Below, in pieces: positions 35,083 through 44,352 of a DNA stretch of 64,000 nt; the first letter of the stretch is position 1; every line of letters starts with the position of its first letter. The DNA lies in the NCBI RefSeq assembly GCF_904067045.1, contig NZ_CAJFDC010000014.1, positions 356,118-420,117 on the forward strand. The letters run 5' to 3'. This DNA is from Pseudomonas sp. FEN (GTDB lineage Bacteria; Pseudomonadota; Gammaproteobacteria; Pseudomonadales; Pseudomonadaceae). The notes under the pieces are model-generated. The model was given only the letters and a program-made list of their open reading frames with translations, was not told where the DNA came from and made no database searches. The position numbers and the translations under genes were made by a program.

Positions 35083-37038
35083 ATGGCCGAAGTCCTCTGG
35101 CGCCCCGACGCCGAGCGTGTCAGCAAGACCCGGATCGAAGCCTTCCGGCGCTTCGTCAATCATCGTCACGATCTGCAACTGGGCGACTACGCCGCCCTGC
35201 ACCGTTTCAGCATCGACCGGCGGGAGGCCTTCTGGCAGGCCATCGTCGATTTCTTCGATGTCGAGTTCCACACCCCGGCCAACGCCATACTGCGCGAAGG
35301 TCCGCAGATGCCCAGCGCCCAGTGGTTCCCAGGCGCGACCCTGAACTTCGCCGAACACCTGCTGCGCCGCCGCGACGCGCACCTGGCGGTGATCGCCGTC
35401 AGCGAAGACGGGCGCCGGGAAACCCTGAGCCACGCCGAGCTCGCCACCGAGGTCGCGGGCCTGCAAAAAAGCCTGCGGGCCGCCGGCGTCGGCCTTGGCG
35501 ACCGGGTCGCGGCGTGCCTGCCCAATACCTGGCAAACCCTGGTGGGCATGCTCGCCACCACCAGCCTGGGGGCCATCTGGTCCTGCTCCTCGCCGGACTT
35601 CGGCACCCAGGGGGTGATCGACCGCTTCGGCCAGATCGAACCCAAGGTGCTGATCGCCTGTGCCGGCTACCGCTATGCCGGCAAGGTCATCGACCAGAGC
35701 GCCAAGCTCAACGAAATCCTTGAACGCCTGCCCGACTTGCAGCAACTGCTGATCGTGCCCTACGCCCGCCCCGAGGCTCGCGTCGAAGACTTCCAGACCC
35801 AGGCCCGGGTAGCATTATGGAACGACTTCTACCAGGCCGGCGGCGAGCCCGAATTCACTCCAGTGCCATTCGCTCATCCGCTGTACATCCTCTACTCCAG
35901 CGGTACCACCGGGGTCCCCAAGTGCATCGTTCACAGCACCGGCGGGGTCCTGCTGCAACACCTCAAGGAGCACGGCCTGCATGTCGACCTCGGGCGCGAT
36001 GACTGCCTGTTCTACTACACCACCTGCGGCTGGATGATGTGGAATTGGCTGGTCTCGGGCCTCGCGGTTGGCGCCACGCTGGTGCTCTACGACGGCTCGC
36101 CGTTTCACCCCGGCCCGCAACGGCTGCTGGACCTGATCGACAGCGAAGGCATCAGCGCCTTCGGCACCAGCCCCAAGTATCTGGCGACCCTGGAAGACGC
36201 CGGGCTCAGCCCGCGCCAGAGCCATCGGCTGGACAGTCTGAACACCCTGCTGTGTACCGGCTCGCCGCTGTCGCTGCGCAGCTACGACTACGTCTATCGC
36301 CAGATCAAGGAAACGCTCTGCCTGTCGTCCATGTCCGGCGGTACCGATATCGTCTCCTGCTTCGTCAGTGGCAATCCGACACTGCCGGTGGTGCGCGGCC
36401 GGATGCAGTGCAAGAGCCTGGGCATGGCGGTGGAAGTCTGGGATGACAATGGCCGGCCGGTGCTCGATGCCAAGGGCGAACTGGTCTGCACCCGGCACTT
36501 TCCGGCGATGCCGGTGGGTCTGTGGAACGACCCTCGCGGCGAAAAGCTCAAAGCCTCCTATTTCAGCCTGTTTCCCGGCGTCTGGGCCCAGGGCGATTAT
36601 GCCGAGGAGTTCGCCGACGGCGGCCTGGTGATCCACGGCCGTTCCGACGCCGTGCTCAACCCCGGCGGCGTGCGCATCGGCACGGCGGAAATCTATCGGC
36701 AGGTGGAAAAGGTCGAGCAGGTACTGGAGAGCATCGCCATCGGCCAGCAATGGCAGGACGATGTGCGGGTGGTGTTGTTCGTGCGCTTGCGCGACGGCAT
36801 CGAACTGGACGAGGCACTGGAACAACAGATCCGCCAGGTGATCCGGGCCAACACCACGCCACGGCATGTGCCGGCGAAGATCCTCGCGGTGACGGACATT
36901 CCGCGCACCCTCAGCGGCAAGGTCGTCGAACTCGCGGTGCGTAACGTGGTGCACGGGCTGGCGGTGAAAAATACCGATGCCCTGGCCAATCCCGAGGCGC
37001 TGGAGCAGTTCAGGGACAGGCCGCAATTGCGTGACTGA
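35083..37038 (+). CDS. aacS: Acetoacetyl-CoA synthetase
   Basis: 651 residues of the acyl-adenylate family. It shows the P-loop YILYSSGTTGVPKCIVHSTGG, the synthetase core CTGSPLSLRSYDYVYRQIKE, GGTDIVSCFVSGNPTLPVVRGRMQC and the C-terminal Lys region RTLSGKVVELAVRNVVHG, matching acetoacetyl-CoA synthetase rather than acetyl-CoA synthetase. It converts acetoacetate, CoA and ATP to acetoacetyl-CoA, completing 3-hydroxybutyrate use with the two genes upstream. AGGAAAG precedes the ATG. Confidence 0.94.
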   Translation: MAEVLWRPDAERVSKTRIEAFRRFVNHRHDLQLGDYAALHRFSIDRREAFWQAIVDFFDVEFHTPANAILREGPQMPSAQWFPGATLNFAEHLLRRRDAHLAVIAVSEDGRRETLSHAELATEVAGLQKSLRAAGVGLGDRVAACLPNTWQTLVGMLATTSLGAIWSCSSPDFGTQGVIDRFGQIEPKVLIACAGYRYAGKVIDQSAKLNEILERLPDLQQLLIVPYARPEARVEDFQTQARVALWNDFYQAGGEPEFTPVPFAHPLYILYSSGTTGVPKCIVHSTGGVLLQHLKEHGLHVDLGRDDCLFYYTTCGWMMWNWLVSGLAVGATLVLYDGSPFHPGPQRLLDLIDSEGISAFGTSPKYLATLEDAGLSPRQSHRLDSLNTLLCTGSPLSLRSYDYVYRQIKETLCLSSMSGGTDIVSCFVSGNPTLPVVRGRMQCKSLGMAVEVWDDNGRPVLDAKGELVCTRHFPAMPVGLWNDPRGEKLKASYFSLFPGVWAQGDYAEEFADGGLVIHGRSDAVLNPGGVRIGTAEIYRQVEKVEQVLESIAIGQQWQDDVRVVLFVRLRDGIELDEALEQQIRQVIRANTTPRHVPAKILAVTDIPRTLSGKVVELAVRNVVHGLAVKNTDALANPEALEQFRDRPQLRD

Positions 37039-37044
37039 AGCCCT

Positions 37045-37143
37045 CTGTAGGAGCGAGCTTGCTCGCGATGATCGTCAACAATAACGCTGGGCACCTGATG
37101 CCCCGCGGTGCCTGGACTACCATCGCGAGCGAGCTCGCTCCTA
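37045..37143. repeat. REP-type repeat between aacS and tyrosinase genes
   Basis: CTGTAGGAGCGAGCTTGCTC at the left and its inverse GAGCGAGCTCGCTCCTACAG at the right enclose about 60 bp. It lies between convergent genes, where such stems often act in 3' end formation. Confidence 0.82.
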
Positions 37144-37152
37144 CAGAAAAGC

Positions 37153-38655
37153 CTAAAGCGTTTTCAGCGAGATATTGCCGATCGTCGGCGCCGATCCGGG
37201 GTTGAGCGTTCCCACCGGCACCAACGTGACCGCGGGCGCATCGTTGAGGGTGCCGACCTTGAGCAGTTTCTGCATCTGCTCGCTGACCAGGAAGGCAACG
37301 CTTTTCGGCTCGCCATGATGCCCACCACCATGCATCGCCTGGTTACCCACCCCGAACATGCTGATGGAGCCCACCCGGTATTCCGGATCCGGCGCGGCGC
37401 CCGCCGGCAGCCCCAGGTACACGTCATAGCTGTTGCCGGGCTCGCTGGTCGCCGCGATCGCCTCGAACGACAAGGCATATTCACGGATCGCCGGCTGTGC
37501 CTTCAACTGCAGGGAAAAACTGCGCGCCGCTGGCTGGGTAGCACTGGTAGCAGGCGCGTGGGTCGCCAGGGCAACGGTCGTCGCCTTGTCGCCCAGGCTG
37601 ATCGCGTTGGCCGTCGCGGCCGGCGCGCTTTGCGCCTGCAACAGGAAGCTCTTCTGAGCCGTGGCGAACTGCAGGCTGGTCTTCGGCCGCTGCGGATACT
37701 CCGAATAGACGTAGGGATACGGGCAGGTCGCCGTATCGAGCACCTGGCTGACCTTGGTGGTCACCGCCTTGCCTGCCTTGTCGGCAAACACCCAGGACTC
37801 AGCGAGGAACTTGCTGTCGCTCGGATTTTTCCCACCACTGCGGTTCCAGCCGGCCCAGATACGATCGATATTGGCATGGTGGACCCAGAATATCGGGTCA
37901 TAGGCCGCCCATGGCACCGCGCCCATGCCCAGGCCGTTACCCACGTCACCGTGAAGGCTGCCGTGCGGGTTGTTGTCGATGTTGTTGCAGAAACCAAACG
38001 TCCCGCTGTAGTCCGACCACTTCATGCAGGACAAGTCGAGCGGGGAACCGTTGTTGACCACTGGCTTGCCGGCATTCGAATTAGGGTTGCGATCCGGACG
38101 ATAGAGCGAACCGAACACCGGGTCATCCTTGAGCAGGAACTGCTTGGGCATCACGCTGTAATTGTTGCCAGCGGCGCTGTACGGCCCGGTGTAGTCCCAG
38201 AACGGCAGGGTGAATTTCGGCTCACCCGACACTTCGCGAATGATCTGTTCGAAATACAGGACATACATCCGGTGCCAGGGGAGAAAGGCGTCGTTGTTGC
38301 CGCTGGCGTGGGGCTCGCAGGTCCACCACATGGCCTGGGCGAGCGCTTTCTGGGGGCTGCTGGCACTGCCGAAGACGTCGTTGATAGTCTTGTCTTTCGG
38401 GTACTTGGAGGGCATTGCGTGGGTGTACCACTGAAACGTCCAGGACAGCGGATCGGTGGTCGGTTTTGCCATCATCTTCTTCACTGCGGCGGCGTAGATC
38501 CTCAACATCATCTCGCCATCCGAGGAGAGCACGTTATGGCGCACAAATGCCTGGGTCGAACCCGCCCAGGCTTTTTGCATCAAACCCAGCGGCAACATCG
38601 CCATCCCGCCACCCAACGCACCCGCTTGCAGCAGCTTCCTTCGACTGATAGTCAT
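37153..38655 (-). CDS. Tat-exported tyrosinase (type 3 copper polyphenol oxidase)
   Basis: 500 residues starting with a twin-arginine signal (SRRKLLQAGALGGGMAMLPL). Copper A histidines are His79, His116 and His128 (FLPWHRMYVLYFE); copper B histidines are His231 and His235 (NPHGSLHGDVG) and His260 (DPIFWVHHANIDRIW). It should hydroxylate or oxidise phenols to quinones in the periplasm. A C-terminal domain of about 150 residues follows (YDVYLGLP to SVAFLVSEQMQKL), as in plant and some bacterial polyphenol oxidases, where it can cover the active site. A separate exported homologue of that domain is encoded immediately upstream at 38754-39260. Confidence 0.93.
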   Translation of the reverse strand: MTISRRKLLQAGALGGGMAMLPLGLMQKAWAGSTQAFVRHNVLSSDGEMMLRIYAAAVKKMMAKPTTDPLSWTFQWYTHAMPSKYPKDKTINDVFGSASSPQKALAQAMWWTCEPHASGNNDAFLPWHRMYVLYFEQIIREVSGEPKFTLPFWDYTGPYSAAGNNYSVMPKQFLLKDDPVFGSLYRPDRNPNSNAGKPVVNNGSPLDLSCMKWSDYSGTFGFCNNIDNNPHGSLHGDVGNGLGMGAVPWAAYDPIFWVHHANIDRIWAGWNRSGGKNPSDSKFLAESWVFADKAGKAVTTKVSQVLDTATCPYPYVYSEYPQRPKTSLQFATAQKSFLLQAQSAPAATANAISLGDKATTVALATHAPATSATQPAARSFSLQLKAQPAIREYALSFEAIAATSEPGNSYDVYLGLPAGAAPDPEYRVGSISMFGVGNQAMHGGGHHGEPKSVAFLVSEQMQKLLKVGTLNDAPAVTLVPVGTLNPGSAPTIGNISLKTL

Positions 38656-38753
38656 ACTTCACTCCTTGACCGTACGAATTGATTTCCCAAATCAACAGCA
38701 AGGTCAGCCTAGCAGCGAGTGAAAATTCCTCCAGAAAAGCAGGAACTTTTGTA

Positions 38754-39260
38754 TCAGTGCGGAGTCTCGACGATCGACACTTCCTCGATCCTCGGTTTGC
38801 GGCCCTGTTCCTCGACGGCCACCGGGATCAATGTCAGGGTTGGCAGCCGCGCCAATCGCCCGGCGTTACGCAGGCGCACAAGGGTCTCGTCGAGCAGGAA
38901 AGCGACCGTCTTGGCACGCTGGGCATCGAAGTGGTCGGGGGCCCCATAGAAGCTCACATCGCCGAGATACCCTGGGTCCGAGTCATCGGGTTGCACGCCT
39001 GGCGGCAAATTCAGGTACAGCCGGTAACCGACCGCCGGCGCCTCAAGCGCCCAGATCCCGGACAGCGCCAGCGCCAATGGCCGGCGTCCTTTCCAGGCCG
39101 ACAGGCCCGCTTCCCCCGCACCCGCACTGGAGCGCAGCGCCACCTCGGTACGCGCCGCCCCCAACTCCACGGGCTGTTGCGCGCGATAAAGCACGTCCTG
39201 TGCCCAGCTCGTGGAAGACAGCACCCACAGCACCCCGGCCAGTGCGTTGAGTCGCCACAT
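38754..39260 (-). CDS. Exported stand-alone homologue of the tyrosinase C-terminal domain
   Basis: 168 residues from ATG 39260 with a signal peptide (MWRLNALAGVLWVLSSTSWAQ). The body aligns with the tyrosinase C-terminus: VGYRLYLNLPPGVQPDD with YDVYLGLPAGAAPDP, LGDVSFYG with VGSISMFG, KTVAFLLDETLVRL with KSVAFLVSEQMQKL and PTLTLIPVAV with PAVTLVPVGT. It contains no copper histidine motifs. It lies 98 bp upstream of the tyrosinase on the same strand, so it may act on that enzyme as a lid, chaperone or copper-loading partner; this is inference. Confidence 0.78.
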   Translation of the reverse strand: MWRLNALAGVLWVLSSTSWAQDVLYRAQQPVELGAARTEVALRSSAGAGEAGLSAWKGRRPLALALSGIWALEAPAVGYRLYLNLPPGVQPDDSDPGYLGDVSFYGAPDHFDAQRAKTVAFLLDETLVRLRNAGRLARLPTLTLIPVAVEEQGRKPRIEEVSIVETPH

Positions 39261-39356
39261 GGTTCGTACTCCGCCACCCATTTCTTTTCACTATGGCACC
39301 GCCACGGCAGCAGCAGGACATTACAGCCCAACGGTCATGTGCCATAAGGATAGGGA

Positions 39357-40640
39357 TCATCCCTGGTAACGCAGTACCACCGCCTTGAAACTGCCGAACA
39401 ACGAATGGCCAGCCACCAGGATCCGCCCGTCGCCTTGCAGGGCCAGGGCGGTGAGGGTATCCAGGCTGCGGCCCAGGCTTGTTCGGACCCAGCCGCGCCC
39501 GCCGGCAAAGCCGCGGTCCAGTTGCCCATCAGCCAGGTAACGCGCCAGCACGAAGTCCGAGCCAAAGCCCATCACCGTCGAACCGGCCACCAGAATCGCG
39601 CCGTCAGGTTGTACCGTGAGACTGGCCCAAAGGTTGCCGGGAGTATCGAGTTCGAGCTGGGTGGCGTCGCCCTCATTGAAACAGTGGTCCGCCGTGCCAT
39701 CCGGGTTGAAGCCTTGCAAGGCTCCACGCATGGGATTGAAACGGTTGCCGACGCAGAGCACTCGCCCATCACTGCCAGCGGCCAGTTTCGTCACCAGGGA
39801 ACTGACCCCGGCAAAGCCGAACGAGAGCAACCCCTGGTCGCCAAAGCCAAGATCAAGACGACCATCGGCTTCGTAGCGAACCACCAGTCCCAACTGCGGA
39901 AAGCCTACCGAGCCGCCCACCAGAATCTTGCCGTCGACCTGGATCCGCAGGCAACTCAGCCAGGAATTCAGCAACAAATGCCGAACCACGACAAAACCAT
40001 GCCCATTGAAATCCGGGTCCAGGGTGCCGTCGGGCTCGAGACGGATCAACAACCCGACATAATCGGCGAAGGTGTAGGTGTGATTGGCGATCAGCAGGAT
40101 CTTGCCATCCTCCTGCACCGCACCCGCACAGGCTTCGACGCCCGGCAATCCCGGCGGCAGCCAGCCGTCCCGCGGGCCCTCGGCGAGCCCGCCGGGCAGG
40201 CGCAGTACCTTCACGCCCTGATCGCCAAAGCTTGGATCCAGGTGCCCATCGGCGTCAAACCGAGCGACCGCCGGCAGGGTATGCTCGTCATCCAGGTAGT
40301 GCAGGCCGAACAGCAGGATGCGTCCATCGTCGAGCACCCGCACACTGCTGGCCATGGCCTCGGCAGCGGCCTCGAAGCGGCCGGACACAAAGCCGCCGTC
40401 ACCGAAGGATACGTCCGGCGCGCCATCGTCATGCAGCCGTGCCAGGCCAAAGCGGTAACCGCCGGCAAAGCTCACCTTGAGCGCCACCAGGACCTTGCCA
40501 TCGGCACAGGACACCACATCATTGGCCAGGCTCGACAAACAACCGGGGAACTGCAACCTGACCACTCCCGACTGCCCGAATGTCGAATCCGCTTTGCCAG
40601 CCGAGCTGAGCCGATAGTCTCGCAGTTCCTCCAGCACCAT
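39357..40640 (-). CDS. Delta-60 repeat protein (beta-propeller-like)
   Basis: 427 residues containing about seven copies of a ~60-residue unit. Each has an LDxxFGxxG segment (for example LDPSFGDQG and LDLGFGDQG) and a DGRILVAG-type segment (DGRILLFG, DGKILVGG, DGRVLCVG, DGAILVAG). This is the delta-60 repeat (DUF5122), usually part of large surface or secreted proteins. No signal peptide is visible, so location is uncertain. It follows the tyrosinase-related genes' direction but its promoter is separate. Confidence 0.8.
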   Translation of the reverse strand: MVLEELRDYRLSSAGKADSTFGQSGVVRLQFPGCLSSLANDVVSCADGKVLVALKVSFAGGYRFGLARLHDDGAPDVSFGDGGFVSGRFEAAAEAMASSVRVLDDGRILLFGLHYLDDEHTLPAVARFDADGHLDPSFGDQGVKVLRLPGGLAEGPRDGWLPPGLPGVEACAGAVQEDGKILLIANHTYTFADYVGLLIRLEPDGTLDPDFNGHGFVVVRHLLLNSWLSCLRIQVDGKILVGGSVGFPQLGLVVRYEADGRLDLGFGDQGLLSFGFAGVSSLVTKLAAGSDGRVLCVGNRFNPMRGALQGFNPDGTADHCFNEGDATQLELDTPGNLWASLTVQPDGAILVAGSTVMGFGSDFVLARYLADGQLDRGFAGGRGWVRTSLGRSLDTLTALALQGDGRILVAGHSLFGSFKAVVLRYQG

Positions 40641-41121
40641 GAGCGGGTCCTCGCTGAGATTAGCGCCCGTCCATGTCGTGTCGGCAAGCGGGGCTGCCGG
40701 GTATTCAATCCCTCATTTCCGCGCCCCGCAACTGTCAGAAATAACAGTTCTACGGTGTTTTCGTGCCAGAACACTGACTTTGCGGTCCTTGCCTGACGGC
40801 CCGGTCGTTCGAATTGCTTTCGGCAACAGCCTCGCCAACCCTTCGCGCCGCCTACCGACTCCGGTTCGACAACGCCACCAGCAGCAATCCCGACAAGACC
40901 AAAGGCATGCAAGGTCTCGGTGCTGCGAGGCGGTTATTCGCTTTGCGGCCCCGGCACGGCTAAGGTCTAGAGACGGCAGAGGCGCTCACCGCAGGCTCAG
41001 GCAAAAATGCAGACTCAACCTGCGATTATTCCGGTTGTACAGGGCAAATTTGCACTGTTACGATCGGGCCTCGTTCGCCCGTCGAACACACCAAAAAGAC
41101 AATAAAAGCAGGGAGTTAGTA
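40641..41121. other. Intergenic region between divergent genes
   Basis: About 480 bp between the delta-60 repeat gene (minus) and the 3-hydroxyisobutyryl-CoA hydrolase-like gene (plus). It should carry both promoters. I see no convincing coding frame, repeat or RNA gene; a GGGAG lies just before the plus-strand start. Confidence 0.5.
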
Positions 41122-42228
41122 ATGACTGCTCGGGTTTCATCCTCCGCCCCCCAAAGTCTCGACACCCCAGGGGCCGATGTCCTGGCCGACGTGCGCAACC
41201 ATATCGGTCATCTGACCCTCAACCGCCCCACCGGCCTCAACGCCCTCACCCTCGACATGGTCCGCGCCCTGCAGCAGCAGCTCGACGCCTGGGCCCACGA
41301 TCCACAGGTGCACGCGGTGGTCTTGCGCGGTGCCGGCGAGCGGGCCTTCTGTGCCGGCGGCGATATCCGCTCGCTGTATGACAGCTACACCAGCGGCGGG
41401 CGCCTGCACGAGGATTTCTTCGTCGAGGAATACGCGCTGGACCTGGCGATCCACCACTACCGCAAACCGGTGCTGGCGCTGATGGACGGCTTTGTCCTCG
41501 GTGGCGGCATGGGCCTGGTGCAAGGCGCCGACCTGCGGGTGGTCACCGAGCGCAGCCGCCTGGCCATGCCGGAGGTCGCCATCGGCTATTTCCCGGATGT
41601 CGGCGGCAGCTATTTCCTGCCACGGATTCCCGGGGAGCTGGGCATCTACCTGGGGGTCAGCGGCGTGCAGATCCGTGCCGCCGACGCTCTCTACTGCGGG
41701 CTGGCCGATTGGTACCTGAGCAGTGACAAACTGGCCCAGTTGGACGAACGTCTCGACCATTTGCAATGGCACGAAACGCCGCTCAAGGACCTCCAGGGCC
41801 TGCTGGCGAAACTCGCCGTGCAAATTCTGCCCGACGCGCCACTGGATGCACTGCGCCCGGCCATCGACCACTTCTTCGCCCTGCCGGATGTTCCGAGCAT
41901 GGTCGAGCAACTGCGTGAAGTGACCGTCGCCAACAGTCATGAATGGGCCCGGGAAACCGCCGACCTGCTGGAGACCCGCTCGCCCCTGGCGATGGCCGTG
42001 ACCCTGGAAATGCTCCGCCGCGGCCGCCATCTGGCCCTGGAAGAGTGCTTCGCCCTGGAGCTGCACCTGGATCGCCAGTGGTTCGAACGCGGCGACCTGA
42101 TGGAAGGCGTGCGCGCCCTGCTGATCGACAAGGACAAGACCCCACACTGGAACCCACCGACCTTGCGCGAACTGGATGCCGAGCATGTCGCCAGCTTTTT
42201 CCATGGCCTCGACGCGAACGGGAACTGA
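41122..42228 (+). CDS. Enoyl-CoA hydratase/isomerase family, 3-hydroxyisobutyryl-CoA hydrolase-like
   Basis: 368 residues with the crotonase core GAGERAFCAGGDIRSLYD and MDGFVLGGGMGLVQGADLRVVTERSRLAMPEVAIGYFPDVGGSYFLPRIPG. The extra C-terminal ~100 residues and the PEVAIGYFPDVG block are typical of 3-hydroxyisobutyryl-CoA hydrolases of valine degradation. Four bases separate it from an acyl-CoA dehydrogenase gene, which supports a role in branched-chain acyl-CoA breakdown. GGGAG precedes the ATG. Confidence 0.88.
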   Translation: MTARVSSSAPQSLDTPGADVLADVRNHIGHLTLNRPTGLNALTLDMVRALQQQLDAWAHDPQVHAVVLRGAGERAFCAGGDIRSLYDSYTSGGRLHEDFFVEEYALDLAIHHYRKPVLALMDGFVLGGGMGLVQGADLRVVTERSRLAMPEVAIGYFPDVGGSYFLPRIPGELGIYLGVSGVQIRAADALYCGLADWYLSSDKLAQLDERLDHLQWHETPLKDLQGLLAKLAVQILPDAPLDALRPAIDHFFALPDVPSMVEQLREVTVANSHEWARETADLLETRSPLAMAVTLEMLRRGRHLALEECFALELHLDRQWFERGDLMEGVRALLIDKDKTPHWNPPTLRELDAEHVASFFHGLDANGN

Positions 42229-42231
42229 ACC

Positions 42232-43383
42232 ATGCACGATATCGAACTGAGCGAAGAACAAGTAATGATCCGCGACATGGCCCGGGACTTTGCCCGCGGC
42301 GAGATCGCGCCCCATGCCCAGGCCTGGGAAAAGGCTGGCTGGATCGACGACGGCCTGGTCGCCAAGATGGGCGAACTGGGCCTGTTGGGCATGGTGGTGC
42401 CCGAGGAATGGGGCGGCACCTATGTCGACTACGTGGCCTACGCCCTTGCCGTGGAAGAGATTTCCGCCGGTGACGGCGCCACCGGCGCGCTGATGAGCAT
42501 TCACAACTCGGTCGGCTGCGGGCCGATTCTCAATTATGGCAGCCAGGCCCAGAAAGAAACCTGGCTGGAACGCCTCGCCAGTGGCCAGGCCATCGGCTGC
42601 TTCTGCCTTACCGAGCCGCAGGCCGGCTCCGAAGCCCATAACCTGCGAACCCGCGCCGAATTGAAAGACGGTGAGTGGATCATCAATGGCGCCAAGCAGT
42701 TCGTCAGCAACGGCAAGCGCGCCAAGCTGGCGATTGTCTTTGCCGTCACCGATCCCGAACTCGGCAAGAAAGGCCTTTCGGCGTTCCTGGTACCCACCGA
42801 TACGCCAGGCTTTATCGTCGACCGTACCGAACACAAGATGGGCATTCGCGCCTCCGACACCTGCGCGGTAACCCTCAACCAGTGCCGCGTGCCCGAGGCC
42901 AACCTGTTGGGCGAGCGCGGCAAGGGCCTGGCGATTGCCCTGTCGAACCTGGAAGGCGGTCGCATCGGCATCGCCGCCCAGGCGCTGGGCATCGCCCGGG
43001 CCGCGTTCGAGGCGGCGCTGGCCTATGCGCGGGAACGGGTGCAGTTCGACAAGCCGATTATCGAGCACCAGAGCATCGCCAACCTGCTGGCCGACATGCA
43101 CACCCGGATCAATGCCACACGCCTGCTGATCCTGCATGCGGCGCGCCTGCGCAGTGCCGGGCAGCCATGCCTGTCGGAAGCCTCACAAGCCAAGCTGTTC
43201 GCCTCGGAAATGGCCGAGAAGGTCTGCTCCTCGGCCATGCAGATTCATGGTGGCTATGGGTATCTGGAAGATTATCCGGTGGAGCGGTATTACCGCGATG
43301 CGCGGATCACGCAGATCTATGAAGGATCGAGCGAGATTCAGCGGATGCTGATCGCGCGGGAACTGAAGCACTACCTGGTGTAA
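42232..43383 (+). CDS. Acyl-CoA dehydrogenase, probably isobutyryl-CoA or similar short branched chain
   Basis: 383 residues with the complete family layout: CFCLTEPQAGSEAHNLRTRAE, GAKQFVSNGKRA, YARERVQFDKPIIEHQSIANLLADM and the C-terminal QIHGGYGYLEDYPVERYYRDARITQIYEGSSEIQ with the catalytic Glu. It uses FAD and electron-transfer flavoprotein. Its partner upstream is a 3-hydroxyisobutyryl-CoA hydrolase-like gene, so isobutyryl-CoA from valine is the likely substrate. Confidence 0.9.
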   Translation: MHDIELSEEQVMIRDMARDFARGEIAPHAQAWEKAGWIDDGLVAKMGELGLLGMVVPEEWGGTYVDYVAYALAVEEISAGDGATGALMSIHNSVGCGPILNYGSQAQKETWLERLASGQAIGCFCLTEPQAGSEAHNLRTRAELKDGEWIINGAKQFVSNGKRAKLAIVFAVTDPELGKKGLSAFLVPTDTPGFIVDRTEHKMGIRASDTCAVTLNQCRVPEANLLGERGKGLAIALSNLEGGRIGIAAQALGIARAAFEAALAYARERVQFDKPIIEHQSIANLLADMHTRINATRLLILHAARLRSAGQPCLSEASQAKLFASEMAEKVCSSAMQIHGGYGYLEDYPVERYYRDARITQIYEGSSEIQRMLIARELKHYLV

Positions 43384-43395
43384 CCGCAGAGCACG

Positions 43396-43535
43396 ACCTT
43401 GTGGCGAGCGGGCTTGCCCGCGCTGGGGTGCGAAGCGCCCCTAAAACCATCGAACCCGGTCTATCAGACAGACCGAGATGAGCGGTTTTACGACTGCTGC
43501 GCAACCGAGCGCGGGCAAGCCCGCTCGCCACACTA
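43396..43535. repeat. REP/REPIN-type repeat between convergent genes
   Basis: TTGTGGCGAGCGGGCTTGCC at the left and GGGCAAGCCCGCTCGCCACA at the right flank about 95 bp. Arms and inner sequence resemble the repeat at 24612-24785. Confidence 0.85.
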
Positions 43536-43562
43536 ATCCACCCTACCCAATCCTCCTGCGGC

Positions 43563-44336
43563 TCAACTGTCCTTGAACCGCGCCTCACGCTTGGCGATAA
43601 ACGCCGCCATGCCTTCCTTCTGATCCTGGGTGGCAAACGCCGCATGGAACACCCGGCGCTCGAAACGCACCCCCTCCGACAAGCTGACCTCGAAAGCACG
43701 GTTGACGCTTTCCTTGACCATCATGCTGATCGGCACCGATTTACCGGCAATCAGCGCCGCCACCTTCAGCGCCTCATCCAGCAATTCATCGGTCGGCACG
43801 ATCCGCGCGACGATCCCGCAACGCTCGGCCTCCACGGCATCGACAAAGCGCCCGGTCAGACACATTTCCATGGCCTTGGCCTTGCCCACCGCGCGGGTCA
43901 GGCGCTGGGTCCCGCCCATGCCCGGCAGCACGCCGAGATTGATTTCCGGCTGGCCAAACTTGGCATTGTCAGCGGCCAGGATGAAATCGCACATCAGGGC
44001 CAGTTCACAGCCGCCACCCAAGGCAAAACCGGACACCGCGGCGATAATCGGCTTGCGCCGGTTGGCCACACGGTCACTGTCGCTGAACAGATCGTCAAGG
44101 TAGATCCGCGGGTAGGTCAGCTCGGCCATTTCCTTGATATCGGCACCGGCCGCAAAGGCCTTTTTCGATCCGGTCAGCACGATGCAGCCGATGTTCGGGT
44201 CGGCTTCCAGTGCATCCAATGCCTGGTTCAGTTCGCTGATGATCTGGGCGTTCAGGGCGTTGAGCGCCTGTGGGCGGTTCAGGGTAATCAGGCCGACACG
44301 GTCCTTGATGTCCAGCAGAATGGTTTCATAGCTCAT
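43563..44336 (-). CDS. Enoyl-CoA hydratase
   Basis: 257 residues with the crotonase core: GLITLNRPQALNALNAQI, GSKKAFAAGADIKEMAE (oxyanion hole) and VSGFALGGGCELALMCDFILAADNAKFGQPEINLGVLPGMGGTQRLTRAVG with both catalytic glutamates. It hydrates trans-2-enoyl-CoA. It is the last gene of a minus-strand operon with an acyl-CoA dehydrogenase, a thiolase and a 3-hydroxyacyl-CoA dehydrogenase, together a full beta-oxidation cycle. The same order is known in P. putida PP_2214-PP_2217. Confidence 0.94.
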   Translation of the reverse strand: MSYETILLDIKDRVGLITLNRPQALNALNAQIISELNQALDALEADPNIGCIVLTGSKKAFAAGADIKEMAELTYPRIYLDDLFSDSDRVANRRKPIIAAVSGFALGGGCELALMCDFILAADNAKFGQPEINLGVLPGMGGTQRLTRAVGKAKAMEMCLTGRFVDAVEAERCGIVARIVPTDELLDEALKVAALIAGKSVPISMMVKESVNRAFEVSLSEGVRFERRVFHAAFATQDQKEGMAAFIAKREARFKDS

Positions 44337-44352
44337 TGATGGATTCCTTAGA

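Noticed and set aside
41137..43137. Minus-strand frame of 666 codons
   Set aside because: Antisense to two well-supported acyl-CoA metabolism genes; no motif support.
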